Made by a program: the position numbers and the translations under genes. The notes under the pieces were generated by a model. That model worked only from the letters and a program-made list of their open reading frames with translations, was not told the origin of the DNA and did not search any database. DNA of 10,337 nt, from assembly GCA_947178455.1 (NCBI GenBank), contig CAMWYI010000054.1, forward strand, positions 1 through 10,337. The letters are read 5' to 3'. Each line of letters begins with the position of its first letter. Positions within the stretch are counted from its first letter, which is position 1. This document shows positions 7,393 through 10,337 of this stretch, in pieces. Source of the stretch: an uncultured Alistipes sp. Lineage in GTDB: Bacteria; Bacteroidota; Bacteroidia; Bacteroidales; Rikenellaceae.

Positions 7393-7401
7393 CTTCCGGT
7401 T

Positions 7402-8757
7402 ATGAAACGAATGATTCTCTTGCTTTGCACGCTGGTTGGGACGGGCATCCTGATGCTGTCGTGCACTCCGAAAGACGACGCAGCCGCAGAAAAAGGCCCG
7501 CGCAACCTCGTTTACGGCATCGATGCCGACGACTACCGGCTGGAAACGGGCGAAGTCGCCAACGGCGAAACGATGGGCAAACTGCTGGGACGCTACGGCA
7601 TCGCGCCCGCGACGGTCGACCGGCTCGACCGCGTGTCGAAAAATCTATTTCCGCTGCGCAACATCCGCGCCGGACACAAGTACACCGCCTTCATCCACGA
7701 AGATTCGCTCAATACGCCGCATCTCGACCACTGGGTCTACGAGCAGAGCCTGACCGACTACGTGGTGTTCAGTTTCTGCGACGATACGGTCGCCGTGCGC
7801 CGCGACACGAAACCTTACACGCTGCGCCGTACGAAAAAGAGCGCAGTCATCACCTCGTCGCTCTGGGGAGCCGTCATGGAACAGAACTTGCCCTATGCGC
7901 TGGCAGCCGAAATGGAGGATGTCTATCAATGGACAATCGACTTTTTCGGGATTCGCAAGGGCGACAGCTTCACGGTCGTCTACGACGAACGGTTCATCGA
8001 CGATACGGTGTCGGTGGGCATCGGACGCATTTGGGGCGCGCGATTCACGCAGGGCGGCAAGGATTACTACGCCATTCCGTTCCATCAGGGCGGCAAGGTG
8101 CAATACTGGGAAGCCGACGGCGCGAGCCTGCGCAAGCAGCTGCTGAAAGCGCCGCTCAAATACACGCGCATCAGCTCGCGGTTCACCTACGCCCGCAAGC
8201 ACCCGATTTACAAGGTCTACCGTCCACACACGGGCGTGGACTACGCAGCGCCGAAAGGCACGCCCGTCCACGCGGTGGCCGACGGCGTGGTGACGTTCAA
8301 AGGCTGGGGCGGAGGTGGCGGCAACACGCTCAAAATCAAGCATGCCGGAAACCTGCAAACGGGCTACCTCCATTTGAGCCGCTATGCCAAAGGCATCGCG
8401 ACGGGCAAACGGGTCGTGCAAGGACAATTAATCGGGTACGTCGGTTCGACGGGCGCATCGACGGGCCCACACCTCGACTACCGCATCTGGAAGAACGGCA
8501 CGCCCATCGACCCGCTGAAAATCCCGCAGCAACCGGCCGAACCTATCGCCAAAGCCAACCGCGAAGCATTCGAATTCGTGCGCGACCGCGTCATGGCCGA
8601 ACTGAACAGCGACGTGGCGGACGAAGAACGCATCACCCGACTGGATTCGCTGGAACTCATCGAATTCCGAACGGCAGCGGATAGCTTGCGGATAGCGCCG
8701 CAAGCATCGGAAACGACAGCGGGCACGACCGAACCGGCGAAAAAGACGAAAAAATAG
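7402..8757 (+). CDS. M23-family peptidoglycan metallopeptidase, lipoprotein
   Basis: Probable zinc endopeptidase that cuts peptidoglycan cross-bridges (MepM/Csd3-like layout), anchored as a lipoprotein. Residues are numbered from the ATG at 7402 (451 aa). They show a lipoprotein signal with Lys-Arg then a hydrophobic stretch ending in MLSC (Cys21); Met at -3 is unusual. Next come an OapA/LysM-like segment (about 45-100), a Csd3-like middle domain (about 130-260) and an M23 domain (about 265-375). Metal and catalytic positions are His276 and Asp280 (HTGVD), His324 (YLHLS) and His357. The usual HxH reads HLD, so the last ligand is Asp359 instead of His. The tail is charged, ending AKKTKK. A TTG 12 nt upstream (7390) is in frame but is the end of the -7 box. 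ispD follows 73 nt downstream without an obvious terminator. Confidence 0.88.
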   Translation: MKRMILLLCTLVGTGILMLSCTPKDDAAAEKGPRNLVYGIDADDYRLETGEVANGETMGKLLGRYGIAPATVDRLDRVSKNLFPLRNIRAGHKYTAFIHEDSLNTPHLDHWVYEQSLTDYVVFSFCDDTVAVRRDTKPYTLRRTKKSAVITSSLWGAVMEQNLPYALAAEMEDVYQWTIDFFGIRKGDSFTVVYDERFIDDTVSVGIGRIWGARFTQGGKDYYAIPFHQGGKVQYWEADGASLRKQLLKAPLKYTRISSRFTYARKHPIYKVYRPHTGVDYAAPKGTPVHAVADGVVTFKGWGGGGGNTLKIKHAGNLQTGYLHLSRYAKGIATGKRVVQGQLIGYVGSTGASTGPHLDYRIWKNGTPIDPLKIPQQPAEPIAKANREAFEFVRDRVMAELNSDVADEERITRLDSLELIEFRTAADSLRIAPQASETTAGTTEPAKKTKK

Positions 8758-8830
8758 CACGCGGTGAACGGAATCCGTACTGCGCCCGACACAGAAGCGG
8801 AACGGATTGCGCAAACATAACGACACAGGC

Positions 8831-9559
8831 ATGGAACAACGGACAGCGGTCATCATCGTGGCAGGCGGCAGCGGAACACGCTGCGGCGGCACGCTACCCA
8901 AACAGTTCCGGCTGCTCGGGAACCGTCCGGTGTTGGCCCGCACAATCGACCTGTTCGCCCAAGCCCTGCGCGGGGCGGAAATCGTGGTCGTCCTACCGGC
9001 GCAATACACCGATTTTTGGAAAAACTTTTCGGCCCGTTTCGACGTAGCCGCGCACACGGTCGTGGCGGGCGGAGCCGAACGTTTCGATTCGGTGCGATGC
9101 GGATTGCAAGCACTCCGCACCGCCCCCGAACTGATAGCCGTACAGGATGCCGTGCGTCCGCTCGGAACGCCGGAAATGATTTGCCGAATCGTTGCGGCAG
9201 CCGCAGAAAGCGGAGCGGCCGTTCCGGCAGTAGCACCTGTCGATTCGTTCCGCGAAACCGATGGCGACGCGTCGCACATCGTTGACCGCAGCCGCCTGCG
9301 CATCGTGCAAACGCCGCAGGTTTTCAGAGCCGACTGGCTGACGGCGGCCTATCGCACGGAGTACGACCCGCGATTCACGGACGATGCGTCGGTCGTGGAA
9401 GCGGCCGGACATGCCGTCCGGCTGGTCGAAGGCGAACGCACGAATCTGAAACTTACCGAACCGGATGATTTCGCCGTAGCCGAAGCCTTGCTGGCCGCCC
9501 GCGAAGCGGAACGAAACGCCGAAACCGCCGTCTCCGGCGCAACAACCGATACCGAATGA
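8831..9559 (+). CDS. ispD: 2-C-methyl-D-erythritol 4-phosphate cytidylyltransferase
   Basis: Third enzyme of the MEP (non-mevalonate) isoprenoid pathway: joins MEP and CTP to give CDP-methylerythritol plus pyrophosphate. The 242 residues start with the nucleotidyltransferase loop VAGGSGTRCGGTLPKQF (10-26), where Arg17 and Lys24 match the E. coli Arg20 and Lys27. QDAVRPL, the VDSFRE stretch, QTPQVF, TDDASVVE and the closing GERTNLKLTEPDDF follow, all characteristic of IspD. I preferred the ATG at 8831 because the fold begins directly after it; an in-frame TTG at 8807 would add eight residues of no family character. No TAnnTTTG promoter is visible in the 73-nt gap after the M23 gene, so read-through from that gene is likely. 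Its stop overlaps the next start (ATGA, 9556-9559). Confidence 0.94.
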   Translation: MEQRTAVIIVAGGSGTRCGGTLPKQFRLLGNRPVLARTIDLFAQALRGAEIVVVLPAQYTDFWKNFSARFDVAAHTVVAGGAERFDSVRCGLQALRTAPELIAVQDAVRPLGTPEMICRIVAAAAESGAAVPAVAPVDSFRETDGDASHIVDRSRLRIVQTPQVFRADWLTAAYRTEYDPRFTDDASVVEAAGHAVRLVEGERTNLKLTEPDDFAVAEALLAAREAERNAETAVSGATTDTE

Positions 9560-10146
9560 AAACGACCACCGTCTACCGATACCGCATCGACCGCCGCACG
9601 TTCTACTGGACGCTGGTCCATTTGGCCGTTTACACGCTGATGGGCATCGGGCTCTATTATCTCTACGAGGGCGGCTATTTTTCGGCATGGTTCACGTCGT
9701 TCATCGTTGCCGCCGTCGCGCTCATGGCGCTTTCGATTCCCCGAAAAATAGTCGTCACGGAAGACAAAGTCGAAATCCGCTGTCTGCTCGACCAAACCGA
9801 GCTCGCCCGTGCCGAAATCAAGGCGGTGCGGCGAATCGACGCCCGCCGCATGAAATGGGTGATTCCGTTGTTCGGCGGTTGCGGATTTTTCGGCTACTAC
9901 GGCTACTATTTCGACCTGCGTCGCTTCGAGCGGGTGAAAATCTATGCGTCGGTATGGCGGAATTTCGTTGAAATCGAGGATATTTACGACGATTTGCTGA
10001 TTGTTTCGTCGCCCGATGCCGACCGATTGGTCGCAGAACTGACCCAGCGACAAGACGGCAATCCGACGAACGAAAGTGAAGCGGCGAATGCCACGTCCGA
10101 AGCGGACGACCCGAAATGGGAACAGCCCGAATTATTTGCAGAATAG
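9556..10146 (+). CDS. Two-helix membrane protein with bacterial PH-like domain, function unknown
   Basis: I do not recognise a named family. The 196 residues have a short basic N-terminus, two hydrophobic segments (about 17-38 and 44-62) and then a cytoplasm-facing domain (about 63-165). The start of that domain, IPRKIVVTEDKVEIRCLL, has the strand pattern of bacterial PH (DUF304-type) domains. A Gly/Tyr/Phe-rich patch, PLFGGCGFFGYYGYYF (about 105-120), interrupts it. The tail (about 170-196) is acidic and polar, likely disordered, and ends PELFAE. The ATG overlaps the ispD stop as ATGA, so translation is probably coupled and the two proteins are made together. The promoter of the next gene begins inside its last codons. 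The PH-like call rests on pattern recognition, not on a search. Confidence 0.75.
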   Translation: MKTTTVYRYRIDRRTFYWTLVHLAVYTLMGIGLYYLYEGGYFSAWFTSFIVAAVALMALSIPRKIVVTEDKVEIRCLLDQTELARAEIKAVRRIDARRMKWVIPLFGGCGFFGYYGYYFDLRRFERVKIYASVWRNFVEIEDIYDDLLIVSSPDADRLVAELTQRQDGNPTNESEAANATSEADDPKWEQPELFAE

Positions 10147-10166
10147 TCCGAAAATACCTACCTTTG
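10135..10166 (+). promoter_or_regulatory. Bacteroidota-type promoter of the last gene
   Basis: The -33 box TTTG (10135-10138) and the -7 box TACCTTTG (10159-10166) are 20 nt apart, a full match to the sigma-ABfr pattern. The -33 box lies inside the last codons of the PH-domain gene. The start site would be near 10170, with a leader of about 38 nt. It argues that the following broken frame is a genuinely transcribed gene. Confidence 0.75.
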
Positions 10167-10170
10167 GACA

Positions 10171-10184
10171 TCCGAATGTTCGGA
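10171..10184 (+). promoter_or_regulatory. Palindrome at the predicted transcription start
   Basis: TCCGAA (10171-10176) and TTCGGA (10179-10184) are perfect inverted arms around a central TG, beginning 4 nt after the -7 box. The position suits a repressor operator. As RNA it would give only a short hairpin with five pairs. No regulator family can be assigned from the sequence. Confidence 0.4.
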
Positions 10185-10207
10185 CAAACTTAATTCAACC
10201 AAACACC

Positions 10208-10337
10208 ATGTTCAAAAAAATCCTGTTCCTGATGGCGGCTATGGCCGTTTTTTCGGGGGGGGGTATGTGAAGGCACCGAAACTCGAACCCGAATTTGAAG
10301 GCGAACTAATGGGGGTATTCCCCGACGGCTCGGCCAA
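10208..10337 (+). CDS. Start of a secreted protein, frame interrupted at a G9 tract (3' end outside window)
   Basis: The ATG at 10208 opens a typical signal peptide, MFKKILFLMAAMAVFSGG. The frame as written ends at the TGA at 10268-10270, two codons after the run of nine G (10255-10263). Of the three frames after the tract, the one reached with one extra G (or two fewer) stays open to the window edge for 24 codons, including PKLEPEFEGELMGVFPDGSA, which looks like real mature protein; the other two meet stops at 10268 and 10296. So the gene is either a slipped allele (off state of a phase-variable gene), a true frameshift, or a homopolymer sequencing error. A consensus promoter stands upstream. 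The protein family is not recognisable from the visible residues. Confidence 0.6.
10255..10263 (+). repeat. Homopolymer tract of nine G inside the signal-peptide region
   Basis: Nine consecutive G follow TTTTTTC within the 5' end of the last gene. A run of seven A lies 40 nt upstream in the same gene, and a run of five G lies at 10310-10314. Only lengths of 7, 10 or 13 G join the signal peptide to the open downstream frame. Confidence 0.9.

Noticed and set aside
7245..7401. Possible small RNA or extra gene between the divergent promoters
   Set aside because: The 157 nt are fully used by the two promoters and leaders. No hairpin with T-run and no ORF with a signal was found.
6402..8684. Plus-strand open frame (760 codons) spanning antisense lpxK and the M23 gene
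   Set aside because: It crosses two real genes in the wrong frame and both divergent promoters. Its composition is Arg/His-rich and low in motifs.
8772..8808. 7-bp inverted repeat AATCCGT/ACGGATT before ispD
   Set aside because: The 23-nt loop and absence of a T-run make a terminator unlikely, and no promoter box is next to it. It may be chance.
10171..10184. LexA/SOS-box reading of the TCCGAA-TTCGGA palindrome
   Set aside because: Half-site spacing does not match the Gram-positive GAAC-N4-GTTC or the E. coli CTGT-N8-ACAG boxes, so no regulator is named.

Overview
The window looks like chromosomal core sequence from a GC-rich Bacteroidota, most likely Alistipes or a close Rikenellaceae relative. 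The family-level placement is inference. Three things point to the phylum. Five promoters match the Bacteroidota sigma-ABfr pattern (TTTG or TTG, 19-21 nt, then TAnnTTTG). SecA is long, with the clade's N-terminal insertions. Genes start without Shine-Dalgarno motifs. No mobile element, CRISPR array, tRNA or rRNA is visible.

Layout. (1) Positions 1-698: the end of a class I SAM methyltransferase gene. (2) Positions 699-1010: a compact non-coding block with the small bacterial SRP RNA (ffs, about 802-903), its own promoter, a second hairpin terminator, and the secA promoter, whose -33 box lies at the edge of that terminator's T-run. (3) Positions 1011-4751: secA, followed 3 nt later by a dCMP-deaminase-family gene. 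A strong two-way terminator at 4775-4805 closes this unit. (4) Positions 4825-7244, minus strand: an lpxK-punA-ssb operon (lipid A 4'-kinase, purine nucleoside phosphorylase, single-stranded DNA-binding protein) that runs into the same terminator from the other side. (5) Positions 7245-7401: two divergent promoters. (6) Positions 7402-10146: a lipoprotein M23 metallopeptidase, ispD (MEP isoprenoid pathway), and a two-helix membrane protein with a PH-like domain whose ATG overlaps the ispD stop. (7) Positions 10135-10337: a new promoter, a palindrome, and the start of a secreted protein whose frame is broken at a run of nine G.

Functionally the window is mostly envelope and export housekeeping. 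SRP RNA and SecA sit side by side and serve the two routes into the Sec translocon. LpxK, IspD and the M23 peptidase serve lipid A, isoprenoid (and so undecaprenyl carrier) and peptidoglycan metabolism. The deaminase, PNP and SSB serve nucleotide and DNA metabolism. The points most worth a second look are the G9 tract that puts the last gene out of frame (phase variation or sequence error), the interlocked ffs/secA intergenic region, and the His-to-Asp change at a zinc-ligand position of the M23 enzyme.
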